Part shown: positions 23,795 to 34,258 of the stretch, in pieces
Numbering within the stretch: the stretch's first letter is position 1
Layout: each line of letters begins with the position of its first letter
Source of the DNA: Akebia trifoliata
Taxonomy: Eukaryota; Streptophyta; Magnoliopsida; Ranunculales; Lardizabalaceae
Length of the DNA: 64,000 nucleotides
NCBI GenBank assembly: GCA_017979445.1
Contig: CM030715.1
Span: 13,355,660 to 13,419,659, forward strand
Direction of reading: 5' to 3'
Position numbers and translations under genes: made by a program
The notes under the pieces: generated by a model
Seen by the model: only the letters and a program-made list of their open reading frames with translations
Database searches by the model: none
What the model was told of the DNA's origin: nothing

Positions 23795-24140
23795 TTGTTG
23801 AATTCACCACTTTCAATTGTCAAGTTCAACATTTTTATTATCGAGCTCACCACTTTTTATTATGATGTTCAATATTTTATTGTTGAGTTCAACATTTCAT
23901 TGTCTAGTTCAACAATTTTTCTAGTTATTGAAAATTTGACAATTTTAAGAGTTATTGCGAATATATCCATCATTATAGCTCAACAAAAAAAAAAAAAATT
24001 GTTGAGTATGGCACTTTTTATTGTCGAGTTCAACATTTTTATTGTTGAGCTCACCACCTTTTTATCGTTGAGTTCAACATTTCATTGTCGAATTCGGATT
24101 TTTATTGTTGGGTTCGACTTTTTTTATTGTTGATTTTGAC
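23795..24140. repeat. Degenerate 'ttattgttgagttcaacatt' tandem repeat
   Basis: Many loosely repeated units of about 20-28 bp around 'gttgagttcaacattt', itself partly palindromic (GTTGAnTTCAAC). It makes a long Ile/Phe-rich open frame that is not a protein gene. It lies between the left TIR of the long foldback element and hairpin element 10. Confidence 0.8.
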
Positions 24141-24155
24141 AAATATACATATATA

Positions 24156-24554
24156 GGGGGTGGTTCAAGGGACATATGTAAAAACAATGGTTTTTTAAAA
24201 TATGGGTTAGAGGTTTTGGATTGAGCTGATTTTTAGCGAGGATGATCACTATGATGAGAAGATCATCCTCACAAAAAATCAGCTCAATCTGAAACTTCTA
24301 AATCCATCAAAAGTGATTTACAAATTATTGATAAAAATTAGTAAAAAATCAACGGTCCACATTCTAACTCACTTTTAATGGGGTTAGAAGTTTCAGATTG
24401 GACTGATTTTTTTTTTTCGGATGATCTTCCCATCATAGAGATCATCCTCACAAAAAATCAGCTCAATCCAAAACTTCTAATCCATATTTTGAAAATTTAT
24501 TAATGTTACATTGTTTTTACATATGTTTTTTCATATGGCCCTTGATCCTGACCC
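24156..24554. mobile_element. Hairpin element 10 (arm type D) nested in the long-TIR element
   Basis: About 399 bp, from GGGGGTGGTTCAAGGGACAT to the inverse ATGGCCCTTGATCCTGACCC, flanked by TA-rich tracts. Core hairpins and spacer closely follow element 4, including the long T run in the second hairpin. Confidence 0.85.
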
Positions 24555-24567
24555 GTGTGTATATATG

Positions 24568-24600
<33 letters not shown>

Positions 24601-25249
24601 TTTTCAAATGTTATACTCCATAATGTGGTGAACTCAACTTAAAAAGTGGTGATGAGCTTGAAACTTTAAATATGATCCAAATTTTGTTTTTTCACTTTTT
24701 TCATTTTTTCCAACTTTGATAGTGGATAAATCTTCAAAGAATACTAAAATACATATATTATAGTTATGAAATAGATATTCGAATCATAAGTTATGATGAA
24801 ATCTTCTGAGATTTTAGAATCTCATTTTTATTCATCATTTTTTGTTATAAATTGTCAAAATAAATTTAAAAATGCATCTAAATTGTGAAACTTAGGAGTA
24901 TACCATTGTCCATTCATCATTCACAGTAAAAATTGATCATTGGAAATGATTGTAATTGTGGTTGAAAAATCTTAATATGTAAAGAAGACAAAAAGCTAGT
25001 TTAGGTACTCCGAGTACATTGTTAGGAGAGATAAGGCACAAGAACTCTTGATAAAGAAAAAAGTTTATAAAATGGAATATCAAGTCACTGTCCAAAAGTT
25101 AGGTAATATTTAGAAAGAAACCCCTCCCACGGGTCTATTAAGTAATTTTCACTAAATATAACTCATAGAATTCAGATGAATTCCATGGGTATCCAAGTCG
25201 ATTTGACGAGGTCAAAAGTGAAAAAATGGATATTTACTCATATTGGGTA

Positions 25250-25424
25250 AGATTATAATTCCACTGACACACGCATCGGCAAGTAGGAAAATCCTAGGTG
25301 CAATCGGACCCTAGAGGGTGGCTCCAAGGAATTCATTGCATTGTGGGATTTCGAACACTTCACCTACCTTTCCTAGGAGCTTATCAAGGCTTGGCTTGCC
25401 ACTAAGCCAACCCTTGGGGGTTAT
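25250..25424 (-). mobile_element. tRNA-derived SINE, minus strand
   Basis: On the minus strand the unit begins near 25420 with 'aagggttggcttagtggcaa', which contains an RNA polymerase III A box (TGGCTTAGTGG, 25399-25409). About 50 bp on it has a B box (GTTCGAAATCCC, 25345-25356), followed by a tRNA-unrelated body to about 25250. Spacing and boxes are those of plant tRNA-related SINEs. The 3' end and target duplication could not be fixed. It lies about 380 bp upstream of the kinase start codon, in opposite orientation. Confidence 0.72.
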
Positions 25425-25754
25425 GTAAAAGTGGGTATCTGCTCTAATAATTTTTATTTATTTAGTAAATGAGCTCTACTCTATTAAACTTGTTCATCAG
25501 TATGTCTTAGATAAAACCGCATCCCAACTTCTCAAAATCCTATATAATACCAATTTTATATTTTATGCTATGTGTGTGTTGCTTTTAGACCTCAAGGCTA
25601 CTTTGGTCATAGTAAAGATTTAATGACATTCCACCCTTAGGTTATTATTACAAAATGAACATTTTATTCAGTATCGGTTAGTAATTAAATTTAAAAGCAG
25701 GCCTTTGTAATTTACTCTCATCTGCATCACTAAGCTAAAACACACATATGAGAC

Positions 25755-25763
25755 TATATATAA
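25755..25763 (+). promoter_or_regulatory. TATA box of the kinase gene
   Basis: TATATATAA lies 41-49 bp upstream of the ATG at 25804. That predicts a very short 5' UTR, so the true start site may use this or another element. Confidence 0.55.
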
Positions 25764-25803
25764 GCCACAGAACTGAACAGAAACACATATATGTTGCACC
25801 AAC

Positions 25804-27685
25804 ATGGCTACTAGAATCCAAGATGAATTTGACTATGAAAGCAGTAGCTCTTCAATCACGGTACCAGATTATTCCGGTCACAGCTGGGTAAGTGACCTCA
25901 GCTTCGGTAGCCGAAGCTCGGTCTCAATTTCTTCCTACAGTGATAGTAGTACCCTTTCTTGTGGTCTCAAACCACACAAGGCGAACCAAGTCGCCTGGGA
26001 GGCCATGAAGAGGCTCCGACGAGAATATGGTCAAGTCGGGCTAGACCATTTTCGGCTCTTGGGTCGCCTTGGAAGTGGTGATATAGGTAATGTGTACCTT
26101 TGTAGGCTCCGAAACCCGACAACCATAGCGGGGTTGCAAGAATGCTTTTATGCCATGAAGGTTGTCGATAGAGAGGCTCTAGCGCATAGGAAGAAACTGC
26201 TAAGAGCAGAGATGGAGAAAGAGATATTAAGAATGCTTGATCACCCGTTTCTTCCTACTCTTTACACTGAATTCGACGCATCTCATTACTCCTGCCTTGT
26301 CATGGAGTTTTGTCCTGGCGGTGACTTGCATGCTGTCCGACTACGCCAACCCGACAAGCGATTTAGTATTTCATCTGCCAAGTATGTTTTATTTCTCTCT
26401 TCAACTACAGTAGGAGTAATACTATTTAATTTTCTTGTTATGGATTCTATGTTCAAGGGGTTGGGATATCTACAAATGTTAATATTGTTTCTGTTATTTT
26501 TATTATTAAAATTTACAAGAAGAATATGAAATGATATTTAATTTTATTCTTCTGCAGTTTAAGTTAAATGGATTGATTACAGTTTCTCATGAAATTTTGA
26601 AAATAATAATAATCCAGATCTCCGAAGAGATTTCTAGATCATTAATAATATTATCAGTCAATTTGGGAATAGATCGATGGATGTCATTTCAGGAAAATGA
26701 AGAGATAGCCACTCTTTTCCACCCAAACGATGCTCACCAAATTTCTCCTTCAGGAGAACATGAACATATTTACTTTTATTTAAATTTTTATATACAGATT
26801 TTGATTAACTGATCAACAAAAATCAACATCAACATCAACAGGTTCTATGCAGCTGAGACACTTCTAGCACTGGAGTATCTCCACATGATGGGGGTAGTGT
26901 ACAGGGACCTTAAGCCGGAAAATGTGCTCGTTCGAGAAGATGGGCATATCATGCTCTCTGACTTCGATCTCTCCCTCAAGTGCGACGTGGTGCCCAAGCT
27001 CGTAAGAATGAAACCCAATTCCCGGGCCTTGGACAAGAACATAAAGAGCTCAATTCCTTCATGTGCCTCACCCATTAAACCTGTTCTCACCTGCTTCTCT
27101 GCCTCGAAAAAAAAGAAGATAAATTTGTCAGCCACACCACGAGATAATTTGCAAGACCTCGATCCAGAATTGATTGCCGAACCCATTAACGCTCGGTCAA
27201 AATCATTCGTCGGGACTCACGAGTACTTGGCCCCTGAGGTAATCTCGGGGTTAGGCCATGGAAGTGCTGTGGATTGGTGGACACTTGGCGTGTTCTTGTA
27301 TGAACTATTGTACGGAAGAACACCTTTCAAAGGTGAAAACAATGAGAAGACACTCATCAATATAATTAAGCAACCCTTAACCTTCCCTAGGATGAATGTG
27401 TGCAGTAGTACTAAAGATTTAGAAGAGATAGTGAAGGTTCAAGACCTTATAAGTAAGCTTTTAGTGAAAAATCCCAAGAAGAGAATTGGGAGTTTAAAGG
27501 GTTCTATTGAGATCAAGAAGCATGAGTTCTTCAAATGTGTGAATTGGGCCTTGATTAGGTCAGTTAGGCCTCCTGAGGTTCCTAGAGATCTACAAAAGAT
27601 TAGGAGCAACGGTTCTCTGCCAAAGTTAAGCAAGAAAGAGAGAGGAGCTACCTATCAAATCCCTCAGCATTTTGATTACTTCTAA
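25804..27685 (+). CDS. PID2: PINOID-clade AGC VIII protein kinase (PID2/AGC3-4-like), two exons
   Basis: Exons 25804-26381 and 26842-27685 (473 codons plus TAA). Serine/threonine kinase of the plant AGC VIII family; PINOID-clade members phosphorylate PIN auxin exporters at the plasma membrane and steer auxin flow in organ formation. Seen in the protein: a Ser-rich N-terminus (residues 13-52), a [18 protein letters not shown] segment (56-73) typical of the PID2 branch, glycine loop GSGDIGNV (90-97), ATP lysine K119, helix-C E138, YRDLKPEN with catalytic D215, and DFD (233-235) instead of DFG, which is diagnostic of AGC VIII. A basic activation-segment insertion (about 236-313, KKKK at 282-285) precedes the PDK1 target S314 in SFVGTHEY and APE (323-325). 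The C-terminus FDYF (470-473) is the PDK1-docking FxxF motif. All key residues are present. PID2 rather than PID itself is inferred from the N-terminal segment; WAG is excluded by the FDYF end. Confidence 0.92.
26382..26841 (+). other. Intron of the kinase gene (460 bp, phase 2)
   Basis: Starts AA|GTATGT and ends CAACAG|GTTC. Removal joins the codon for K193 to F194 in the SAKFYAAE block, a conserved kinase stretch, restoring the frame without a gap. The intron is strongly AT-rich, and its open frames are not coding. Confidence 0.9.
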
Positions 27686-28514
27686 GTGTAAAAAAAATGG
27701 TGAGATTACGAAGCAAAATACCGTGTTATGTATAACAGTAAAGAAAAGAGATGCTTTGTTTTCTTCTTTTATAACTAATAATGAACAAAAAAAAAAAAAA
27801 ATTGAAGAAAAGTTTGATAACCAATTTAAAATGTTTGAAATTTTCATTTATAATTTGAAAGTCTTCAAGGCTATAGAAAGAGAAACAATTGTTTTATAAA
27901 CCCACAATTTGACTGGCATTTTTTATTCTTTGAACTAATAATTGTTACAAGTCCTTTTCTTATGAGTTCTCATGTGATGGCATAATTGTACTTCTTCAAT
28001 GATAAAAAATAATAATATAAGAACAATTATATGGAATTGACTTTTTCTTTATAAGCCTGCGAGCTAGTGGTAGCTGAGAGGAGGGTATGAACCTAGGTCA
28101 GGCTTTCAAAAGTTTTTTACTAAAAGACATGATTTTAAACATTTTTAATGAAATTTTAAGATTCATTCAATCCACCAAATTTTTTAGATAACATTTTGAT
28201 TATGATGGTGAATGATTGTTCTTTTTTTTATTCATATAATTTTTTATGCACTCTCTTGTTTATATAATAAACATACAGGCCTACCACCTTCGCCTATTAT
28301 AATTTAAAAAAAAAATGTTGATAGGCGTTTCTGTACTTGGCTTAACACGAATCTCGAGGATGTCAATTGGGATATATGAATGCCAATAAGGCATCACATG
28401 TCAGCACCAACAGGTCTCGGATGGTTGGCTAAGGTATTGTTTGCCTCTGTTGATGTTATTCCCAATGACACATGAAAAACCCATAGGTAACATGACACCT
28501 TAGTTACATGTTAG
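27686..28514. other. Downstream flank of the kinase gene, no gene recognised
   Basis: AT-rich 3' flank with A/T homopolymers. 'gagctagtggtagctgag' near 28069 resembles a pol III A box, but no B box follows at the expected distance. Nothing else supported. Confidence 0.5.
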
Positions 28515-29045
28515 TGTGAAGGTCATGCACCACGTCACTTAGAATTAGGTGTAGCTCGCCTTAGAATCACCCAGGAGTACCCATGTAAATCCATGTAAGA
28601 CTCACATATGAAGTCATGTTAGCCCCGTGCCAAGGCATATCTGTTAGCTTAGTGACATTTTTGTAATAAAAGAGTATAATTGACCTCTACTTTTGATATT
28701 TTCTTTTGAAAATCTAGGAGAGAGTTAGCGTACTCTTGGTAGCAAGGATGTCTTTGTGTCCAATCCCCGGCCTACACCCACGTTGACTTTGAGCCATCGT
28801 CCAAGCTATATGACTTCCTGCATGCACTAGATCACAAATTGGTTGTAACACACATTATTTACTTTTGCAGGGTGTGTAATTGCATACTATATCAACAAAG
28901 TTGCCTCCATGCTTTGTCTTGTGTTGCCCCCGTTCTCTTGTATTGCTAGCTACGTTTTGAGTGTGTGAGCTATTTGACAAGTTTGCTTACGAATTATCAC
29001 CCCAAGTACCGCACGACCTCGCTTCGAAAGAACACGGCCGTGACA
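28515..29045 (+). mobile_element. 5' LTR of a chromovirus (host of the nested array)
   Basis: 531 bp from TGTGAAGGTCATG to CACGGCCGTGACA. It is homologous throughout to the 3' LTR at 49763-50292 and followed at once by an initiator-Met PBS. The bases outside the pair are GTTAG (left) and TAGTG (right), so no perfect target duplication is visible; the copy is old or the flanks have changed. Confidence 0.9.
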
Positions 29046-29047
29046 AT

Positions 29048-29060
29048 TGGTATTAGAGCC
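29048..29060 (+). promoter_or_regulatory. Initiator-Met primer-binding site
   Basis: TGGTATTAGAGCC, one mismatch from the standard TGGTATCAGAGCC, two bases inside the 5' LTR end. Confidence 0.85.
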
Positions 29061-29095
29061 ATATTCTTCCTCAGTTCCATTTAGTTCACGTGAAC

Positions 29096-31137
29096 AATGG
29101 CAAGAGGAGAGAAAAGTCCCACAGACTAACCGATTGTAGTTCCACCACACCTACGTACCAACAAGGAATGTATAGAACTACTCGAAGCTCAGATGGCCCT
29201 GCTATGTGATTGTTAGGATACGTTAGATAATGAATACTGCTCAACGCTAGATTGATTGACCTCGTAGAAGATACCCGAGGATCCTAGCACACCTACAAGA
29301 ATAAATCACGGAACTAACTACCAAGGTAGGTCTCTTGGTTAGAGTCGTTGGTAACAAACGAACTACCGATGGTGAAGCTCATCCTTCACGCATGGGAGCC
29401 CTTGGGCCAAGTGCATTTAGTGGTGCTTGTGATACGAAAGAGGTCAAAAAGTTCCTATTTGATATGGAGCAATACTTTCATGCTGCTCGCCCAGATTCAG
29501 AAGAGGTAAAGGTCAACATGACCTCCATGTATCTAACAGGTGATGCCAAATTATAGTGGTGTACCAAGTACTCCAAGATGGAAAATGGCAAATGTTCCAT
29601 TGATACATGGGATGACCTCAAATGGAAGATAAAAAATCAATTCCTACCAGAGAATGTGAAGTTTATTGCCCATAAAAGATTGAGGCAACTCTGCTAGACA
29701 GGTACTGTACACGAATACGTCAAGTAGTTTTTCGCCTTAATGCTTGATATTCGTGACATGTCCGAGAAGGACAAACTGTTTTCATTCCTAGAAAAGCTTA
29801 AACCTTGGGTTCAAACTAAACTCCAAAGGCAATGTGTGTAAGATCTTACGTTTGTTATTGTCGCAACCAAATGATTGACTTATTATACTCCCATGGATAG
29901 GGACAAAAAGAAGGTACACCCTCAATCGAAGGGGTACTCCCAGAAGCATGGGCACACCTAGGAGTCCTTCAAGGTAAGAATGGAGGAACCAGACCCAATT
30001 CTAACCAAGGATCCCAATGGGATTCCTCTCATTCGAAGAACACAGGTGCCTCGTCTAACAATCACCACAATAAGTTTAAATGCATTTTGTGTGGTGGTCC
30101 TTATAAGATATTCAAGTGCCCACAACGAGTTGCGTTGAACGTACTATTAACATTTCAAAGTGACCTTAATCACAAGAGTACAAGTGGGCGAGATAATGAT
30201 GAGAGTCTCCTAAAATGGGAGCCTTGCATTTGTTGAATGCACTAAAACAGACCTCTAAGACTTAAAGCCTTCAACAGAAGGGTCTCATGTATGTAGACAT
30301 CAAAATTGGTGGTAAGAACATCTAGGCAATAGTTGATACAGGAGCTACACGTAACTTCATTACCCTTGTAAAAGTGAAGCGCCTCAAGATTCGGCTCAAT
30401 TAACTCCCAGGCCATTCTTATCCAAGGGTTGGCCAAGGCTATGTCCAACAAGATAGGTGCATGGATGGGTAAGCTTGACTTGCTTACAATTCCACTTGAT
30501 GAATTTAGAGTTATCATTGGGATGGACTTCTTGTGATAGAACATGACCATTCTAATGCCATTCTCCAGTATACTAGGCATGCTAGGTGACTGTCCAAACT
30601 TCATTATCATGTACATAGGCAACGAAGAGGGAAAGATGATCTCAACTCTTCAATTGAAGAAATGATTGAAAAAAGGAGAACAAACTTATCTTGTTACCTT
30701 ACAAGTTGAACTTGATGATCGGGACCTTTGTTCAACTCCCACTCTGGTTTAATAGGTATTGAGAGAATTTGATGATGTGATGCTGAATGATTTTCTTAAG
30801 GCCTTACCTCCGCTTCGGCTGATTGATTATCAGATTAAACTAGTACCTCGAACCACACCTCCTATGAGGGGGCCTTACATGATGAGTCCTATGGAACTAG
30901 CTGAGCTACGCAAGTAACTTGACGGACTTCTGAAGTCTAGGTTTATTAAAGCTTCCAACGCCCCTTATAAGGCTTTATTCTAGGAAAAGCATGATGGGTC
31001 ATTGCGACTTTGTATTGATTATCGAGTATTGAACAAGGTCACCATTAACAACAAGTATCCCATCTCATAGATTGCTGACTTATTTGATAAACTTGGGGCA
31101 GGTAAGTACTTTTTAAAGTTGGATTTGAGATCAGGTT
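29096..31137 (+). pseudogene. Decayed chromovirus gag-protease-RT (5' part)
   Basis: Starts near the ATG at 29096. Visible in order: a gag capsid region (FLFDMEQYFHAARPDSEEVK at about 29452, DDLKWKIKNQFLPENVKF at about 29611, FALMLDIRDMSEKDKLF at about 29731), a degenerate zinc knuckle (CILCGGPYKIFKCP, about 30081), a protease motif (AIVDTGATRNFI, about 30326) and RT blocks (LRLCIDYRVLNKVTINNKYP at about 31010, and KYFLKLDLRSG at about 31105). Many stops and frameshifts are seen, for example TAG for Trp after GDAKL and TAG within the gag tail. The RT is cut by the 16-kb insertion at 31138 and resumes at 47279. Retroviral-type Gag-Pol of a Ty3/gypsy chromovirus; inactive. Confidence 0.85.
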
Positions 31138-33047
31138 TGTGGCGCCCCGCCGAACGCTAACACAAATCCCCATGTCAGATCTCGAGGTATTATGTAGCAC
31201 CTCGAAATTTCGGCATGGTCTCCTCTGTTTATGTTAGCATTCCAAGGCGTTCAACCTGCACCTGATAAACGACATACAATCCTGCATTTACATACACAAT
31301 GTAATTACGAGCGGAAGCCTATATACATCTAATATCGTTCGATATATCAGAGTGCGGAAGAAGAAAATTTATATACAGGATTATACAGAGATTTTCTCAC
31401 TCTAACAAAAGTCCTAACGCTCAGAACAACATCTATAATACTACCTAGACAAACTAACACCATTAGAGGGGTGTAGCCCCAATACTCACCAAGTGACAAA
31501 GTCTGGCTATCTATTTGACCCACCAGATGATTCTCACTCGTGCTCTATACTTGTCTCGCCAAGCTTTAGATCTGAAACTAAAAAATAGAGAAGGAAAGGG
31601 TGAGTAACAAGGGTTACCCAGTAAGGAAGCAACAATTTCTGCCAATAATCTCTCCTAACATGAACGAATAAACATACTGAATCATTTTAAAATAAACAAA
31701 ATTTTACAGAAGAAAACTACGATTAACTGGTACATATAGCTAGGGATGAGCAACTAAACATTTTAAAACTCACATTACATCGATTAGCAGTACTCACTAT
31801 AACATTTTCTTTTTATACAAATCTAATTGATCAAATGGAAACAATAAACATGCATTTCATCTTATATATCAAAATAAGCAACAGATACATAATACACAAT
31901 GGTGGAGTATTGGAATTAAAGAGTTGGGATTCACGACTGGATCGCTCCCAGTCGGGACATGATATTACAATTCTTCTTGGGCTTTTAGTTCCTGATTTTG
32001 TGGCTGGTCGCTGTTTACCACGCTTGGTTGACCATTTATCCGGCTCAGGCTGGCCGTTTGACGTGACCGGAAGCAATGGGTCTCTTTTCGATGTGTTAGA
32101 ACGTTCGACTACTATAGATTGTTAGTGATCACTGACTAATCATCTTCGTCTATGCCTATCAGGCGTACATATGATTCCCAAAGATACAAACAATTCGTAT
32201 ACGACCACCTTTACACTACAAGTTCACTGGTAAAGATAGAGAGGAATAAACCCAGATTCCAGTTGTGACTCCACTCTCATACGCGTCCCATACCACGTAT
32301 GAGTTTGGTGGTCCCTACCGTACATCCCAGGATAGTACACCACTCCGGATGATATGATGCACTATCCCTTCAGGCATTCACAAACTCTTTAACAGCTCAC
32401 AAAATAGCTACTTATATATATTATTTTCATTTGAAAACAAAAGAGAAATTAACAATACAAGGTTGAGAATAGATATCCAGTTTCCTACAATGCAAGTGTG
32501 GCCACCGGCCTAAAATAAATAACATTAACAGAGCGCCTCGCGCTAACAGAAAGTAAAACATGCAACCAGTACAACATATCCTGGATATCCGTTCACCAAC
32601 CTGCATACAACACAACAACGTAAAATGCAGACATCACCCCTCGGGTGTGACTCTGACATTTTACCGTTTCATGCCCTTTTTTTCCCTTTTTTCGACTTTT
32701 ACAGTTTTCAATCTCTTCATAAAATATATATTTTCTGATATTCATCAACTCAATATGAGTTCATTAAATATTAAATCACATTTTTCAACTATAGAATTTA
32801 TTTCTATCAATAATATTAAAAAAAAATACAAATTTCATAAAAAAACGGGGTCCGAGCAGTGCACAAGACCCAATTTATGGCAATAACCCGTAAAATAAAC
32901 ACCCAACCCACGTATAATTTATTAAAAATACAATTAAACATATCAAACATGCAATTCTGGCGTGAATTTTTGAAATAACAAAATAATTCTATATTTTTAA
33001 AATACATCCAAATTTTTCGATAAAATCCTAAATGCAATTTTCACAAT

Positions 33048-33446
33048 CTAGATTACTAATAGAAATTGAGAGTTCCTTACAATCACTAGGCGACGAAATT
33101 GTAGCACGTGCGCGGAAATCGAGGTGAACGGCGCGGAAATCGAGACAGTCTGAACTTCGAAGCGGCTGATTTTCGAAATCGGCCCGATGGTTTTGAAGAT
33201 CTCGATGTGCTCATCTCTTCTCCTTTCTACAATGAAAGACGGTTTGACCTCGAAATTGATGAAAATCGAGGTTGAAGTTACAAAATCTCCGTATAAAAAT
33301 ACGGCTGATTTTTGACTATACGGGGTGAAAAAGGCGAGAAAACGAAAGGAATTTGGTTGGGTTATGTAGAGAATGAGGCTGCGGACGTTTCTCCCTTCTG
33401 CGTCGGAAGACGGTTTGACCCCGAAACGGACGAAATCCGAGGTCAA
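33048..33446 (-). other. 132-codon sense ORF inside LTR1
   Basis: Open frame starting MTSDFVRFGVKPSSDAEG on the element's sense strand, about 270 bp downstream of the LTR TATA box. The same frame, with the same length, is open in LTR2 (39496-39894) and LTR3 (46021-46419). A diverged in-frame counterpart is in the chromovirus LTR at 12376-12576 (EPKSSFVSEGRNDDTIKIFETT). No known domain. The open frame may reflect only recent common ancestry. Confidence 0.4.
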
Positions 33447-33640
33447 AGTTTCGAATTTCCGTATCCAAATACGGCTGATTTTTGACGATATCGGGTGAAA
33501 TAGAAAGTGAAACGAAGAAAGGTTGGGTGGGTTTTGTAGATGTCGAAGCTGCGGACATTTCTCCCTTCTGCGTCGGTCGTCGACGGCGAGCCGTTTGCAC
33601 GAGATCTGGGGTGGAAGGTCGAAGAAAAAAAAATTTTCGT
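33165..33640. repeat. About 165-bp block present three times in the LTR
   Basis: Units beginning 'cggctgatttt(t/c)ga' at about 33160, 33303 and 33472 each carry 'ttctccCttCt(a/g)c(g/a)' and, in the first two, 'gacggtttgacc(c/t)cgaaa'. The same triplet is at about 39610-40060 in LTR2 and 46135-46600 in LTR3. The related LTR at 11623-14648 shows one copy (about 12480-12590). GC content is clearly above the surroundings. Confidence 0.75.
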
Positions 33641-33712
33641 TTCGTATAAGTCTCGGCTGTTTAGACGCGTTGGGGAAGATGAGAAAAGAAAAAAAAAATA
33701 AAAATAAAAAAA

Positions 33713-33728
33713 TTATTTATATAAAAGT
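33713..33728 (-). promoter_or_regulatory. LTR core promoter (TATA box)
   Basis: On the minus strand CTTTTATATAAATAA, upstream of the triplicated block and of the 132-codon frame. LTR2 and LTR3 have the same site near 40153-40168 and 46680-46695. Confidence 0.6.
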
Positions 33729-34245
33729 GGGAGACGAATTCGGTATTTCTCCAATACTTATTTCGCCTATTTTTCGTTCCGGATCTAATGGTATAGTCAA
33801 TTTCTACAAATTATGTCTCTAACAGAAATTTACATTTTTGGCTGAGGTGACCCCTAAACTTGATGTCGTTTTCGTTTTTGACGATAATTCGACATCCTGA
33901 TCTCTAAAAATGACAAATAAATAGTCCATGTTGAATAATTTTTCGTTATGAATCCAATGGTATATACGAATTTTAAAATTATTCCTCTAAAAGTCAAAAG
34001 TCAGCCTTGTCCGACCTGGTAATCGAGGATTGTGCAACTTTTATATTCGGACTCGCATTTGAGCATGCTTACAGGCTAAAGTATATTTTTCGATCATTTT
34101 GAATCCAATGATGAGGTCAAATTCCATTAAAAATGATCAGAACAAGGTCCTACAGTTTTACCCTAAGTCCCACTTTCAAGATTGTTTTAAAATTCCACTA
34201 TTTATTTTTTCCTCGAGATACGAATTAAAATTTTGGGGTTTTACA

Positions 34246-34258
34246 TTCTCCCCCCCTT
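34246..34258 (-). promoter_or_regulatory. Polypurine tract before LTR1
   Basis: Minus strand AAGGGGGGAGAA directly followed by the LTR start TGTAAAACCCC. Preceded by 'ttcgaggacgaaatttttatt', the usual context in Tekay-type elements. Confidence 0.85.

Larger units (their letters stand above)
23445..25128. mobile_element. Long-TIR foldback element (about 1.7 kb), host of hairpin element 10
   Basis: The left part from GGAGGGAGATCTTTCTAAATA (23445) is matched in reverse by the right part ending TATTTAGAAAGAAACCCCTCC (25107-25127). Colinear inverted blocks follow inwards: 'taacttttgg(g/a)(t/c)(g/a)gtgacttgata', 'tcttctttacata', 'ttacaatcatttc', 'gaatggacaatggtata' with the left form 'gaatggagaatgatata', and a 'gttgaattcaccac'-type block. 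The terminal inverted repeats are therefore several hundred bp each, as in MULE-derived foldback elements. No transposase frame is seen. No clear target duplication was found, so the superfamily is open. Confidence 0.72.
31138..34245 (-). repeat. LTR1 of the array (3' LTR)
   Basis: 3108 bp, minus strand, from TGTAAAACCCC (34245) to GGCGGGGCGCCACA (31138). Compared with LTR2 and LTR3 it lacks about 50 bp just upstream of its TATA box (near 33750, where the others carry 'gatcgacgataacttggcc'). Contains a triplicated GC-richer block at 33165-33640. Confidence 0.92.

Noticed and set aside
23795..24133. 112-codon Ile/Phe-rich frame on the plus strand
   Set aside because: Produced by the degenerate 'gttgagttcaacatt' repeat inside a foldback element; no codon bias, partner exon or known motif.
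26531..26812. 93-codon frame between the kinase exons
   Set aside because: Falls inside the intron, which has canonical GT-AG ends and whose removal restores a complete kinase.
28069..28125. Possible second SINE ('gagctagtggtagctgag' A-box-like text)
   Set aside because: No B box at the right spacing and no poly(A) or T tail.
31831..32125. Overlapping 81- and 96-codon frames repeated near 38327 and 44801
   Set aside because: They sit in the U5 ends of the three LTRs; the repeats are due to LTR identity, and LTR2 breaks the frame.
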